Source: Bacteroidales bacterium | Lineage (GTDB): Bacteria; Bacteroidota; Bacteroidia; Bacteroidales; Prolixibacteraceae | DNA length: 64,000 nucleotides | Direction: 5' to 3' | NCBI GenBank assembly: GCA_012719495.1 | Contig: JAAYAG010000079.1 | Span: 1 to 64,000, forward strand | In this document: piece by piece, positions 46,378 to 56,926 of the stretch | How positions within the stretch are numbered: position 1 is the stretch's first letter | Layout of the letters: every line of letters begins with the position of its first letter | Made by a program: the position numbers and the translations under genes | The notes under the pieces: generated by a model | Told to the model about the DNA's origin: nothing | Databases searched by the model: none | The model's input: the letters and a program-made list of their open reading frames with translations, nothing else

Positions 46378-46755
46378 ATGAAAGACAATAGCAAGCCACT
46401 GATTTTAATCGTTGAAGATGTTGAGTCAAACTATCTTTACTTAAATGCAGTTCTTTCAAAATTAGATGTGCATGTTGAATGGGTGAAAAACGGAGTTGAA
46501 GCAGTAAACTTTGCCAAAGAAAATTCAGATATACGCCTTATTTTAATGGACTTGCAAATGCCAGAAATGAATGGATATGATGCAACGAGAGAAATCAAAA
46601 AGATTTATCCATCGCTCATCATTATTGCACAAACAGCCTTTGCCATGTCTGACGATCGCAAAAAAGCCCTCGAAGCTGGCTGTGACGATTATTTGGCAAA
46701 ACCAATCCGTTCAAAGGACTTGCTCGATACCGTTAATAAATATTTGAATGCATAA
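46378..46755 (+). CDS. Single-domain response regulator
   Basis: 125 residues, a receiver domain and nothing else. Phosphoacceptor Asp58 in LILMDLQMPEMNGYDA, acidic Glu13/Asp14 in IVEDVESN, and the KPI motif (Lys near 107) are all in place. Without an output domain it must act by protein contact or as a phosphate relay to another partner. It is the natural substrate of the kinase just upstream, and a strong terminator follows. Confidence 0.95.
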   Translation: MKDNSKPLILIVEDVESNYLYLNAVLSKLDVHVEWVKNGVEAVNFAKENSDIRLILMDLQMPEMNGYDATREIKKIYPSLIIIAQTAFAMSDDRKKALEAGCDDYLAKPIRSKDLLDTVNKYLNA

Positions 46756-46777
46756 TCGAATAATCTACAAATTATAG

Positions 46778-46809
46778 AGTCCGGGGGTATTAGTCCCGGA
46801 CTTTTTTTT
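46778..46809 (+). terminator. Terminator of the kinase-receiver operon
   Basis: AGTCCGGG (46778-46785) pairs with CCCGGACT (46795-46802), 9-nt loop, followed by a run of eight T on the plus strand. Confidence 0.9.
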
Positions 46810-46816
46810 AGATTTG
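46809..46816 (+). promoter_or_regulatory. -7 box of the protease gene, touching the upstream terminator
   Basis: TAGATTTG matches TAnnTTTG, 37 bases before the ATG at 46853. Its -33 zone lies inside the preceding terminator hairpin. Confidence 0.45.
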
Positions 46817-46852
46817 CCCCAATGATAAAAATCCATCATTTTCACATGTGCT

Positions 46853-48490
46853 ATGAATAAGTCAACTAAAATTATACTTCCTCTTTTACTGGGTGCTGCT
46901 ATTGCCATTGGAATACTCATTGGCACTAAGATACAAGGAAACATAAACCGTGCGAATATCGAATCTGTCGGTCTTTTCCAGCCAGATAAGCTTTCTATAA
47001 TTACACGCTTAATCGAAAAGGACTACGTCGACACAATTAATAAAAACGAGTTAATAGAAAATGTTATCCCCGTTATCCTCGACGAACTCGATCCTCACTC
47101 TTCGTATATACCAGCGAGCGAAATGCAAGATGTAACCGAAGAGATGAGAGGAAACTTTTCGGGAATAGGCGTTCAGTTTGTAATGCAGAGCGATACAGTT
47201 GTTGTTGTTGATGTAATTTCAGGCGGACCATCAAACAAGCTGGGAATTCTTGCCGGAGACCGCATCATTCAAGTCAATAAATCTACTGTGTCGGGAATTG
47301 GGCTGAAAAGCGACAGCATTGTTTCGCTCCTCAGGGGCAAAAAAGGAACAACTGTCGATGTAAGTATTGAACGGAACGGGTTTGACAAACTGATAGATTA
47401 CACTATCGAACGAGGAGAAATCCCTCTTTTCAGTGTCGATGTATCGTATGTTGTTAAGGAAAATATTGGATTAGTTAAAGTTAACAGATTCGCAGAAACC
47501 ACTCATAAAGAATTTGTTGCCGCAATTTCAGATTTGTCATCAAAAGGAATATCCAAGCTAATTGTTGACCTAAGAGGGAATTCGGGTGGATATCTTCAAG
47601 CCGTTTTCAACATGGTTGATGAGTTTTTGCCTGCCAATAAGATGATCGTTTATACCGAAGGTAAATCGAGGCCGCGCTATGAGTATCGTTCAACCGACAA
47701 AGGAATTTGGAAAGATGGCGATGTTGCCGTACTTATCGATGAATTTTCAGCTTCAGCAAGTGAAATCTTTGCAGGAGCCATCCAGGACAACGACCGGGGA
47801 CTAATTATCGGCCGTCGCTCATTTGGCAAAGGACTGGTTCAGGAACAGATACCTTTCATGGACGGATCAGCACTAAGACTCACCGTAGCAAGGTTTTACA
47901 CTCCGAGCGGGCGAAGCATTCAGAAATCGTATAAAGAAGGAAACGAAGCTTACAGAATGGATTTATTCAACCGGATGAGAAACGAAGAAATGGTTAACCA
48001 AGACAGCATTCATTTGCCCGACAGTTTGAAGTATTATACCTCTGCAGGCCGTTTGGTATTTGGAGGCGGAGGTATTATGCCCGACTTTTTTGTTCCGGCC
48101 GATACTCTGGCATTCAACAACTTCTATTCTGAAATAATTGCCAAAAACCTTCTCTATCCATTTGCGTTCAAGTTTGCCGATCAGCAACGCTCAACGTTAA
48201 ACAAGATGGATGAAGCAACACAAATTGAATCCTATCTCATTGAACAAAAAGTTTTTAATCAATTTATATCGCATATTCGCAAAGCAGGAATCAAATATTC
48301 AGCCAAAGAATACGACGAATCATCAAAATTGCTTGAGAAACAGCTTTATGCATTAATTGCAAGGAATATAATTGGAGATAAAGGCTATTATCCTATTCTA
48401 TTTGAAATTGATAACACTGTGTTGAAAGCTATTCAATTGTTAGAAAAGAACTGGAGCTACAAAGAAGTGGCGCAAATCAATAAGAAATAA
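46853..48490 (+). CDS. S41 C-terminal processing peptidase
   Basis: 545 residues. An N-terminal membrane anchor, then a periplasmic part with a PDZ domain (about 95-185, GIGVQFV then GDRIIQVN) and an S41 protease domain. The catalytic Ser is in SASASEIFAGA and the Lys in RSFGKGLVQ, forming a Ser-Lys dyad. Such CtpA/Prc proteases trim or degrade periplasmic proteins with exposed C-termini. The C-terminal about 130 residues carry an extra helical domain typical of the Bacteroidota branch. It converges with the next gene across a 9-bp gap. Confidence 0.93.
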   Translation: MNKSTKIILPLLLGAAIAIGILIGTKIQGNINRANIESVGLFQPDKLSIITRLIEKDYVDTINKNELIENVIPVILDELDPHSSYIPASEMQDVTEEMRGNFSGIGVQFVMQSDTVVVVDVISGGPSNKLGILAGDRIIQVNKSTVSGIGLKSDSIVSLLRGKKGTTVDVSIERNGFDKLIDYTIERGEIPLFSVDVSYVVKENIGLVKVNRFAETTHKEFVAAISDLSSKGISKLIVDLRGNSGGYLQAVFNMVDEFLPANKMIVYTEGKSRPRYEYRSTDKGIWKDGDVAVLIDEFSASASEIFAGAIQDNDRGLIIGRRSFGKGLVQEQIPFMDGSALRLTVARFYTPSGRSIQKSYKEGNEAYRMDLFNRMRNEEMVNQDSIHLPDSLKYYTSAGRLVFGGGGIMPDFFVPADTLAFNNFYSEIIAKNLLYPFAFKFADQQRSTLNKMDEATQIESYLIEQKVFNQFISHIRKAGIKYSAKEYDESSKLLEKQLYALIARNIIGDKGYYPILFEIDNTVLKAIQLLEKNWSYKEVAQINKK

Positions 48491-48499
48491 CAATATCAA

Positions 48500-50179
48500 T
48501 CAGAAAAGGGTTTTGTACGACTCGACTACATTGAAGGCAAAGTCTCCAATACGTTCACTTTGCGAAATAATATCGTTGTAGATTATACCAGCATCGTAAT
48601 TGTAAATTCCTTTTTCGAGGTTATCGAGGTGTTCATTTTTCAAAATATCCCTGAAGTTATTGATTTCTTTTTCTGTTTCTTGAGACATGCTAAAGGGGAG
48701 TTCCTCATCGTGGGTAAGCACAGTAACCATGATGTCCAACGACTCTTGCACCATATTGAACATGAGCTGGATATTGTTATTAATTGGCTCAGGGAATTCT
48801 ATCTTCTTAAGTTTTTTCCGTTCAACAATGTTGAGAATGTTATTGCACGAATCGGCAATACTTTCCATATCGTCAATCATTTCATAAAGCGCCCGTAACC
48901 GACGCGAGCTGCTTTCGCTCAACCGGCCTTCACTCACTTTGGTGAGAAATGTAGCAATCTCTTTCTCCAACCTGTCGGCCTGAATTTCTTTTGCCCCAAT
49001 ATCTTCCTTCAACGTTAAGTATTCTTTCTCCGATTTCTCGAAAATAATACGCTCAACACTCATAAACATCTTCCTTACACTTTCAGCAAATACAATCGCT
49101 TCGCGTTTAGCCTGAAACAACGAAGCATCGGGAGTTGAAAGCATTCCTGTTTTAATATGGGTAAGTTTGAATTCGTCTTCGCCTCTTGAATCGAGGGGAA
49201 TTTTTTTAATAATGTACTTGGTAAGCTGCCTCGAAAACTGGAAGAGTACCAACGTATTAACGACATTAAATAACGTATGGAACAATGCCAATGACAAAGG
49301 AACTGCTTGTGGCTCAAGCGAAGGGTTACCAATACCAACAAACACTGAAAGAAAGATTACCCCTTTAACCAAAACGGGTAAAAGGATAATTCCCCAAAAA
49401 ATTCCGATTAAATTGTAGAAAAAATGAGCCAACGCAGCACGACGTGCATTCGTATTGGCTATTTGTGATGCTCTGATAGCACTAAGCGTTTTCCCAATAT
49501 TAATTCCAAGAATCATTGAAACAGCCAGATCGAAAGATATCCAGCCCTTGAAGCACAATACTGCGATTACAGCAAAAACAGCATTAGATGACCGGGTAAA
49601 AGCAGTGAAAACAGCTCCAATTAAAAGAAAAACAATATAAGCGCCATATTCAAATGATTTCAGAAAATTGATGGCCTCGAGCAAAACAGATGCCCCAGCG
49701 TCGGGAATAAATTGTTTTAGAAAGCCCAATCCTATAAAAATGAGCGAAAAGCCCAGCAACATCTCTCCCCAGTTCTTAACATTTCTGTTGTTCGAGAAAA
49801 TTAAAGGAATACCTAAACCTATCAAAGGAAGTACCAAAAGAGAAATATCAATTTGAAATCCAAAAAAAGAAACTATCCATGCAGTAAGTGTGGTTCCAAT
49901 ATTTGCCCCCATAATAACCCCAACGGCCTCAGACAGACGCAAAATACCTGCATTTACAAAACTAACAACCATTACCGTAGTTGCAGAAGATGACTGGATC
50001 AAAGCGGTAATAAAAACTCCTGTCATCAACCCTTTGGCACGGTTTGATGATATTGAACCAAGCATAATCTGAAGCCAATCGCCCATAATTTTCTGTAACG
50101 ATTCGCTCATCAGTTTCAATCCATAAAGGAAAAGCGCTGAAGCTCCTGCTATAGTTAATATGATAAGTGCAACTGACAT
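48500..50179 (-). CDS. Na/Pi cotransporter family protein with PhoU-like tail
   Basis: 559 residues. The membrane part (about 1-310) carries two inverted repeats, each with a QSSSATT-type substrate loop (IQSSSATTVMVV near 62 and TRSSNAVFAVIA). The cytoplasmic C-terminus (about 345-559) is a PhoU-like helical bundle. It is expected to import inorganic phosphate with sodium and to sense or regulate the transport. A -7 box lies 20 bases upstream of the start. Confidence 0.93.
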   Translation of the reverse strand: MSVALIILTIAGASALFLYGLKLMSESLQKIMGDWLQIMLGSISSNRAKGLMTGVFITALIQSSSATTVMVVSFVNAGILRLSEAVGVIMGANIGTTLTAWIVSFFGFQIDISLLVLPLIGLGIPLIFSNNRNVKNWGEMLLGFSLIFIGLGFLKQFIPDAGASVLLEAINFLKSFEYGAYIVFLLIGAVFTAFTRSSNAVFAVIAVLCFKGWISFDLAVSMILGINIGKTLSAIRASQIANTNARRAALAHFFYNLIGIFWGIILLPVLVKGVIFLSVFVGIGNPSLEPQAVPLSLALFHTLFNVVNTLVLFQFSRQLTKYIIKKIPLDSRGEDEFKLTHIKTGMLSTPDASLFQAKREAIVFAESVRKMFMSVERIIFEKSEKEYLTLKEDIGAKEIQADRLEKEIATFLTKVSEGRLSESSSRRLRALYEMIDDMESIADSCNNILNIVERKKLKKIEFPEPINNNIQLMFNMVQESLDIMVTVLTHDEELPFSMSQETEKEINNFRDILKNEHLDNLEKGIYNYDAGIIYNDIISQSERIGDFAFNVVESYKTLF

Positions 50180-50198
50180 ATTCTCTTGTTGTAATGTA

Positions 50199-50206
50199 CA
50201 AAATTA
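50199..50206 (-). promoter_or_regulatory. -7 box of the Na/Pi cotransporter gene
   Basis: TAATTTTG on the minus strand matches TAnnTTTG, 20 bases before the ATG at 50179. No clear -33. Confidence 0.45.
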
Positions 50207-50369
50207 ATATTCGAAACCAGATTAAATGAACGATCGGCATACTTTTATTAACCTTTTGTTTTAATCATCGATAAACATTACTTTCGGATAAGTTTCACAA
50301 CAACGAAACAATTAACAAAATAATATTACATACAACTGACAATCAGCGCCATATTAATAAGATTTATCT

Positions 50370-51353
50370 ATGAACAGTTTTGAATTTTTATTTAACTCAT
50401 TTACGGGGAAATTAAACGCTGAACTAGACCAACTAGCCAGACGCAAACCGCAACTTTTGTATGAGCCTATATGCTATTCTCTGGAAATGGGGGGCAAAAG
50501 AATACGTCCAATATTACTACTAATTGCCTATGAATTATATCGTTCCGACATAGAAAAAGCCATAAATGCAGCAATTGCAATTGAAGTTTTTCACAATTTC
50601 ACCTTGCTACACGATGATATTATGGACAACGCAAGGCTTAGAAGGAACAAAGAAACAGTACACGTAAAATATTCAGAGAACACAGCCATTTTATCAGGTG
50701 ATGCCATGTCAATCCTCTCTTACGAGTTTCTATCGAAGAGCGAAGCCGGAAATTTGGAACAACAATTAAAACTGTTCACCCAAACAGCACTACAAATATG
50801 TGAAGGTCAACAGCTTGATATGGACTTCGAATCAAATCCATCGGTTACTATACCTGATTATATTGAAATGATTGGGCTTAAAACAGCCGTATTGTTGGCT
50901 GCCAGTTTAAAAATGGGCGCACTTGTTGCCAATGCCCCCGAATATGATTCAGAATGCCTATACAATATCGGGTATAACCTTGGCCTCGCATTTCAGCTTC
51001 AAGATGACCTGCTCGATACATTTGGCACTAAAGAAGAATTTGGCAAAAATTTGGGAGGCGATATTGTTTCAAACAAGAAAACCTTTTTATTGCTTTCTGC
51101 CTTACAACTTGCAGATAAAGAACAACGTACAGAATTAAACAAATGGTTATCAGCTACTGAATTCGATAAAGAAGAAAAAATTGCTTGCATGAAAAAGATA
51201 TTCAGCGAATTAAATATCGAAAAAGTTACACTACAACAAATTGATTATTACTACAATAAATCAATGGAACAGTTCGAAAAATTACCGGTAAGCCCAGAAA
51301 AGAAAAGCATACTCCTCGAAACAGTGAATAAACTGATGAAAAGAAAAAGTTAA
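50370..51353 (+). CDS. Trans-isoprenyl diphosphate synthase, short-chain type
   Basis: 327 residues of the all-helical prenyl synthase fold. It elongates allylic diphosphates with isopentenyl diphosphate. The first Asp-rich motif is LLHDDIMDNARLRR and the second FQLQDDLLD. CYSLEMGGKRIRP is the phosphate-binding start. The motifs fit farnesyl or geranylgeranyl synthase; chain length cannot be decided by eye. A second, distinct synthase lies at 58781-59755, probably for longer products. Confidence 0.9.
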   Translation: MNSFEFLFNSFTGKLNAELDQLARRKPQLLYEPICYSLEMGGKRIRPILLLIAYELYRSDIEKAINAAIAIEVFHNFTLLHDDIMDNARLRRNKETVHVKYSENTAILSGDAMSILSYEFLSKSEAGNLEQQLKLFTQTALQICEGQQLDMDFESNPSVTIPDYIEMIGLKTAVLLAASLKMGALVANAPEYDSECLYNIGYNLGLAFQLQDDLLDTFGTKEEFGKNLGGDIVSNKKTFLLLSALQLADKEQRTELNKWLSATEFDKEEKIACMKKIFSELNIEKVTLQQIDYYYNKSMEQFEKLPVSPEKKSILLETVNKLMKRKS

Positions 51354-51399
51354 AAAAATCATCTTTCATCCATATTTTTCAGTATTAAAACAATTTTGA

Positions 51400-52941
<1,542 letters not shown>

Positions 52942-52944
52942 ATC

Positions 52945-53202
52945 ATGCAATTAGAAATCATAACTCCACAAAAAAGCCTTTTCTCCGATGAAGCAAAACT
53001 CATACAGCTTCCCGGAGAAAGGGGATTATTCGAAATTCTCGATAACCATGCTCCAATTATAGCCGTGCTTAAAGAAGGCACTATAAAGGTACAGGACTCG
53101 AAGGGAAATCTTCACTTTTTCGAAATAACCCAAGGGTTTGTAGAATGCAAACAAAATAAAACCATTGTTTTAGCAAGCAAAGCAATCCGTAGTTCAGTTT
53201 AG
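52945..53202 (+). CDS. atpC: ATP synthase F1 subunit epsilon, short form
   Basis: 85 residues, three bases after atpD. The whole sequence is the N-terminal beta-sandwich (LEIITPQKSLFSDEAKLIQLPGERG, then GFVECKQNKTIVLASKA). The C-terminal helical hairpin that inhibits ATP hydrolysis in E. coli (about 135 residues in total) is absent, with no later frame that could supply it. Short epsilon subunits are known in this phylum, so this is probably natural. Its stop is one base from the stop of the converging patB gene. Confidence 0.93.
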   Translation: MQLEIITPQKSLFSDEAKLIQLPGERGLFEILDNHAPIIAVLKEGTIKVQDSKGNLHFFEITQGFVECKQNKTIVLASKAIRSSV

Positions 53203-53203
53203 T

Positions 53204-54370
53204 TTATTCTGAAAATACTTGTTTCATTATTATTAAAGCTTTTTCAAGGACAGATTGCGGACAACCAACATTGATACGGATGAAATTATCGCCACCGTGA
53301 CCAAATAAATATCCGGGGCTTATTCCTATCCCTGCATTTGCCAATTTTACCGCTGCTTGACGAGAATTCAGCCCCAGCTCCGAAATATCAACCCAGGATA
53401 AAAAAGAACCTTCAGCTTCCATAACTCTTGCTTTTGGAATATAGTTCCTGAAAAATTCAGATAAAAACCGATGATTAGAAGCAACATACGCTCGCAAATC
53501 ATTAAGCCATTCATTTCCATTATTATATGCAGCTTCAGTTGCCGTTAATCCAAAAATATTTCCGGAGCCAATATGAGTAGCCTCCATAAAATGGTTGTAT
53601 TTTTCCATTAAAACAGGATTGGAAATAACAACATAAGCCGACGAAAGCCCCGCAATATTAAATGTTTTACTTGCTGAAGATACCGTAACAGTGCTCATTG
53701 CTGTCTCTGGTGAGATTGCCGCGAATGGAAAATGCGTTACACCGGGCATGGTCAAATCAGAATGTATCTCGTCAGATACTATTATTATATTGTATGCACG
53801 GCAAATATCCGATAATTTCTGCAACTCATCTTTACTCCACACCCTACCGCCAGGATTATGCGGACTGCACAACAGAAGCATTTTCACGCTGCTATCGAGT
53901 TTCCCAAGCAAATCGTCAAAATCGAAACAATATTTTCCATTTTCAATCTTCAACGGATTCTCGACCAACAGACGGTTATTTTTCTCAACTACATGAAAAA
54001 AAGGAAAATAAACAGGAGGCTGCACAATAATCTTATCTCCAGGACTAGTCATTGATATAACCGCTGAAGCAATGCCTACAACTACATTCGGGCAAAAAGC
54101 CAGAGAACTTTTATCGACTTTCCATGAGTGTTGTTGCCATAGCCAATTTCTTATTGCTTCAAAATAATAATCAGGAAAGGCAGGATAGCCAAACACCTCG
54201 TGTTCTGCACGCTTCCGTATTGCCTCAACAATAAAATCAGGCGTTCTGAAATCAGTATCGGCAACCCACATCGGCAGCACATCGGCTGTCCCAAAAATCA
54301 TCTCTCTATTGTCGTATTTCTCGCAGCGTGAGTTCTCACGTGAAACTATTTCGTCGAAATTGTGGCTCAT
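53204..54370 (-). CDS. MalY/PatB-type aminotransferase, probable cysteine-S-conjugate beta-lyase
   Basis: 388 residues, fold type I PLP enzyme. The PLP Lys is in SSASKTFNIAGL; LPMWVADTDFRTPD, FGYPAFPDYY and CSPHNPGGRVW mark the MalY/PatB branch. These enzymes split C-S bonds (cystathionine or cysteine conjugates), releasing a thiol or sulfide, pyruvate and ammonia. It overlaps the upstream ComB-like gene by an ATGA, so the two are co-translated and may share a sulfur theme. Confidence 0.92.
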   Translation of the reverse strand: MSHNFDEIVSRENSRCEKYDNREMIFGTADVLPMWVADTDFRTPDFIVEAIRKRAEHEVFGYPAFPDYYFEAIRNWLWQQHSWKVDKSSLAFCPNVVVGIASAVISMTSPGDKIIVQPPVYFPFFHVVEKNNRLLVENPLKIENGKYCFDFDDLLGKLDSSVKMLLLCSPHNPGGRVWSKDELQKLSDICRAYNIIIVSDEIHSDLTMPGVTHFPFAAISPETAMSTVTVSSASKTFNIAGLSSAYVVISNPVLMEKYNHFMEATHIGSGNIFGLTATEAAYNNGNEWLNDLRAYVASNHRFLSEFFRNYIPKARVMEAEGSFLSWVDISELGLNSRQAAVKLANAGIGISPGYLFGHGGDNFIRINVGCPQSVLEKALIIMKQVFSE

Positions 54371-55062
54371 TTTACTATTTTCTCAAGATAAGTAAACCCT
54401 TCGTTGTTCTTTTTTACCGTTAACACAAATGTAAAAATATCTTTCGACAGACAAAGATCAAAGTCAGAAGCCGGAGAATGCTCGTGATTTGCAGGATCGA
54501 GCAAGCGGGCCCCATCGCCATATCGTAACGTTTCAACCATAGAAAAGAAATCGGTTTCAACACCATTGATACAATTTTCAATGTAATCGGCACAAAAATC
54601 GTCCTCTTGTGTCGATGTTTTTCCCTCGTATCCCATACTTACCAGCGAAACCACCTCCGGATTTTTCCCAATTAAATAATCAGCAATAGCTCTGGCATTA
54701 ACAAAGCTCCCGGGTAAAATTTCGTCGGCATCTTTTGCCAAACTAATTCCCAAAGTACCGGAACTAGTAGTGTGAATAACCGTTCTTCCCGAAAAATCGA
54801 AATTGAGTATATGGGTTGGAGAATTCCCCAAATCGAAACCTGCACACTTTTTCTCATTACGCTCGCCAACTAAAACAGCATCTGGAATAAGAGACTTTAA
54901 ATAAAACGCTTCTTCAACAGTTGCGACTGTATAAATTCGTTGCGCCCCTTTGTGAATCATGTAAGGAGCAACCGAGAATGCCCTGAAAACATCGATAACC
55001 ACCACTACCCCTTTGGCCATACGTGCGCCATCAATAAGCTTCAACTTCAGTATTTTCATCAT
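54367..55062 (-). CDS. 2-phosphosulfolactate phosphatase (ComB) family
   Basis: 231 residues from the ATG at 55060-55062; the longer frame starts at a TTG in the AT-rich leader and is unlikely. The family pattern is VVVVIDVFRAFSVAP, GERNEKKCAGFDLGNSP and HTTSSGTLG. In methanogens ComB removes the phosphate from 2-phosphosulfolactate, a step to coenzyme M; in bacteria the true substrate is often unproven. No ComA-type synthase is nearby. Paired with PatB it may sit in cysteate or sulfonate metabolism (inference). Confidence 0.82.
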   Translation of the reverse strand: MMKILKLKLIDGARMAKGVVVVIDVFRAFSVAPYMIHKGAQRIYTVATVEEAFYLKSLIPDAVLVGERNEKKCAGFDLGNSPTHILNFDFSGRTVIHTTSSGTLGISLAKDADEILPGSFVNARAIADYLIGKNPEVVSLVSMGYEGKTSTQEDDFCADYIENCINGVETDFFSMVETLRYGDGARLLDPANHEHSPASDFDLCLSKDIFTFVLTVKKNNEGFTYLEKIVK

Positions 55063-55249
55063 TATTGAGATAAAATCAAGGTGCAATAAATAAAAAAAAT
55101 AGGCATTAGAAAACTATTGTTAGTAGAAAGTTAACATTGAAAATTCAACCTAAAAAATTAAACACATACATTATTCATTGATTATCAACAATATAAAAAA
55201 TATTTGCATAAAATTTAACGTTAATTTTGGAAATTAAAAAACAATTAAC

Positions 55250-55282
55250 ACATGTTTTACAACATCATGTTGTATAACATGT
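55250..55282. promoter_or_regulatory. 33-bp interrupted palindrome overlapping a promoter
   Basis: Outer arms ACATGTT (55250-55256) and AACATGT (55276-55282), inner arms ACAACAT (55259-55265) and ATGTTGT (55267-55273), centred on 55266; 15 of 16 positions pair. Its right edge abuts the -7 box at 55282-55289, so it covers the -33 region. A likely operator for a dimeric or tetrameric regulator. Confidence 0.6.
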
Positions 55283-55289
55283 ATTTTTG
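55282..55289 (+). promoter_or_regulatory. -7 box of the DUF3244-like gene
   Basis: TATTTTTG matches TAnnTTTG, 33 bases before the ATG at 55323. Confidence 0.55.
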
Positions 55290-55322
55290 AATTGTGATTT
55301 TAAACATTAAAAATTGAGAATT

Positions 55323-55928
55323 ATGAAAACAAAAGTTTTTTATCTGGCAACAAAGGTTACAGTAGCTGTAATATTGGTTGCAATCTTAGTTATTGAAGCA
55401 GCTGCTTCGGGAACTCCAAAAATTAAAGTTGTGCCTTACGCACCTGAACGCGCGTTGATCGCACTTGAAAATGAAAACGAGGTAATCTCAGATTTAAGTA
55501 TTGAAGATGCTGCTGGAAACGTAGTTTACTATCGTGAAGGAAAGATCTCTGATGCGTTTTACTCAAAAAAATTCGACTTTGCCAACCTTTCGAATGGAGA
55601 GTACAAAGTTACCGTAACCAACAACAACGGAAAAAACGAAGTGTATTTCAACGTTAAAGGCAACAAGATTACAGTAAGCCCAAGCAGCAAGACAACAGCA
55701 CCATTTGTCGACATCAAAGGAGATGTTCTGAAACTTTCATTATTAAACAGTTCGCTCAACGATGTAAACTTAGTGGTAAGCAATGAAAACGGTATTGTAT
55801 ACAAAAAGTCGCTTGGAAACGATTTCAGCATCAATGCAGGGTTCAACTTGGCCAATCTTGAAAATGGCACCTACGCAATCGACATTAACGACGGAGTTAA
55901 AAACTATAGTTACAACTTTAAAAAATAA
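55323..55928 (+). CDS. Exported DUF3244-like protein, two similar halves
   Basis: 201 residues from the ATG at 55323 (a TTG nine bases upstream is less likely). Signal peptide near the start (VTVAVILVAILVIEAAASG), then two beta-sandwich halves of about 85 residues that look like each other: FDFANLSNGEYKVTVTNNNG in the first and FNLANLENGTYAIDINDG in the second. This matches DUF3244-type periplasmic or surface proteins, function unknown. Single gene between the palindromic operator and a strong terminator, which suggests tight, high expression. Confidence 0.75.
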   Translation: MKTKVFYLATKVTVAVILVAILVIEAAASGTPKIKVVPYAPERALIALENENEVISDLSIEDAAGNVVYYREGKISDAFYSKKFDFANLSNGEYKVTVTNNNGKNEVYFNVKGNKITVSPSSKTTAPFVDIKGDVLKLSLLNSSLNDVNLVVSNENGIVYKKSLGNDFSINAGFNLANLENGTYAIDINDGVKNYSYNFKK

Positions 55929-55965
55929 TGTCATGCATCAATTTTGCACTAAGACAATCAGTCTT

Positions 55966-56009
55966 AACCCTGTCAATATCAATAAGATTTGACAGGGTTT
56001 TTTGTTTTT
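55966..56009 (+). terminator. Terminator of the DUF3244-like gene
   Basis: AACCCTGTCAA (55966-55976) pairs with TTGACAGGGTT (55989-55999), 12-nt loop, followed by a T-rich run on the plus strand. Confidence 0.85.
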
Positions 56010-56083
56010 GTTGATAATTTATTAATAAGTTCCAGATTAAAAAAGAGACAAAAAGCTATGAATGACGTAATTTCAAACAAAAA

Positions 56084-56926
56084 ATGCCATATCGTCGATT
56101 ACCCAATACTGATCAGGCAAGGATGCGAGCCATGGAAAAAGCACTAAGAAAGTGCCTTACCGACAATCCTGCCAATTGCCCAATTTCTGAAGCTTCGCTT
56201 GTCTCATTACAAGTTCTTTTACCCAAATTTCAGCATGCGATTATTAACCTCGATGCAGCCCGGCGAAATCAGGTTCAGAAAAACAAAGATCACATCGAGT
56301 TGCTCAAAAAAGCTAAGCTATATATCTCTCATTTTATTCAAGTTCTCAATTTCTCAATTGCTCGAGGAGAGCTAAAACCCGATGTAAGAGAATTTTATTC
56401 ATTGCCAGCGAACAGGGAAAGCCTGCCTCAACTTATTTCCGAGAAAAATATTCTCGACTGGGGCAAGAAACTAATCGAAGGAGAACAAAAAAGACTACAA
56501 AGAGGGGGCAGTCCTATTTATAATCCCTCAATTGCATTAGTGAAAGTGAACTTCGAAAAATTTGCAGACTCATATACCTTTCAGAAAAACCTCATTGCCA
56601 TTTCTAATCGGGGTTCAAAACTTGTTGACAGCATGAGGCCCGAGGCAGATATGCTCATACTTCAGGTCTGGGACGAAATTGAAAAATATTTTATGCAGGA
56701 TGATGGGATAACCGATCGGGAAAAAGCTGGAGAGTACGGCATTGTATACATTTATCGTCGCCGCGAAATTCTTGAAAAAGAAAAACAAAAAGCGATTGAA
56801 TCAAAGCCTGCAATACAAAAAGAAGAACCTAAGAAATATGTATACGAAAAAGAAACGGAAGCATTGAACCATCGTTATTCCATTTCAATGCTGCACACTC
56901 CTTTTCAATCAACGATTAACTTTTGA
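56084..56926 (+). CDS. Conserved Bacteroidota protein of unknown function
   Basis: 280 residues, no signal peptide or membrane helix. It starts MPYRRLPNTDQARMRAMEKAL, which I recall as a recurring Bacteroidota start, but I cannot name a function. Mostly helical, with a long Lys/Glu-rich segment near 235-265 (REILEKEKQKAIES). A central part (about 150-215) contains VNFEKFADSYTFQKNLI. Its last 22 bases overlap the end of the convergent CPBP gene. Confidence 0.65.
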   Translation: MPYRRLPNTDQARMRAMEKALRKCLTDNPANCPISEASLVSLQVLLPKFQHAIINLDAARRNQVQKNKDHIELLKKAKLYISHFIQVLNFSIARGELKPDVREFYSLPANRESLPQLISEKNILDWGKKLIEGEQKRLQRGGSPIYNPSIALVKVNFEKFADSYTFQKNLIAISNRGSKLVDSMRPEADMLILQVWDEIEKYFMQDDGITDREKAGEYGIVYIYRRREILEKEKQKAIESKPAIQKEEPKKYVYEKETEALNHRYSISMLHTPFQSTINF

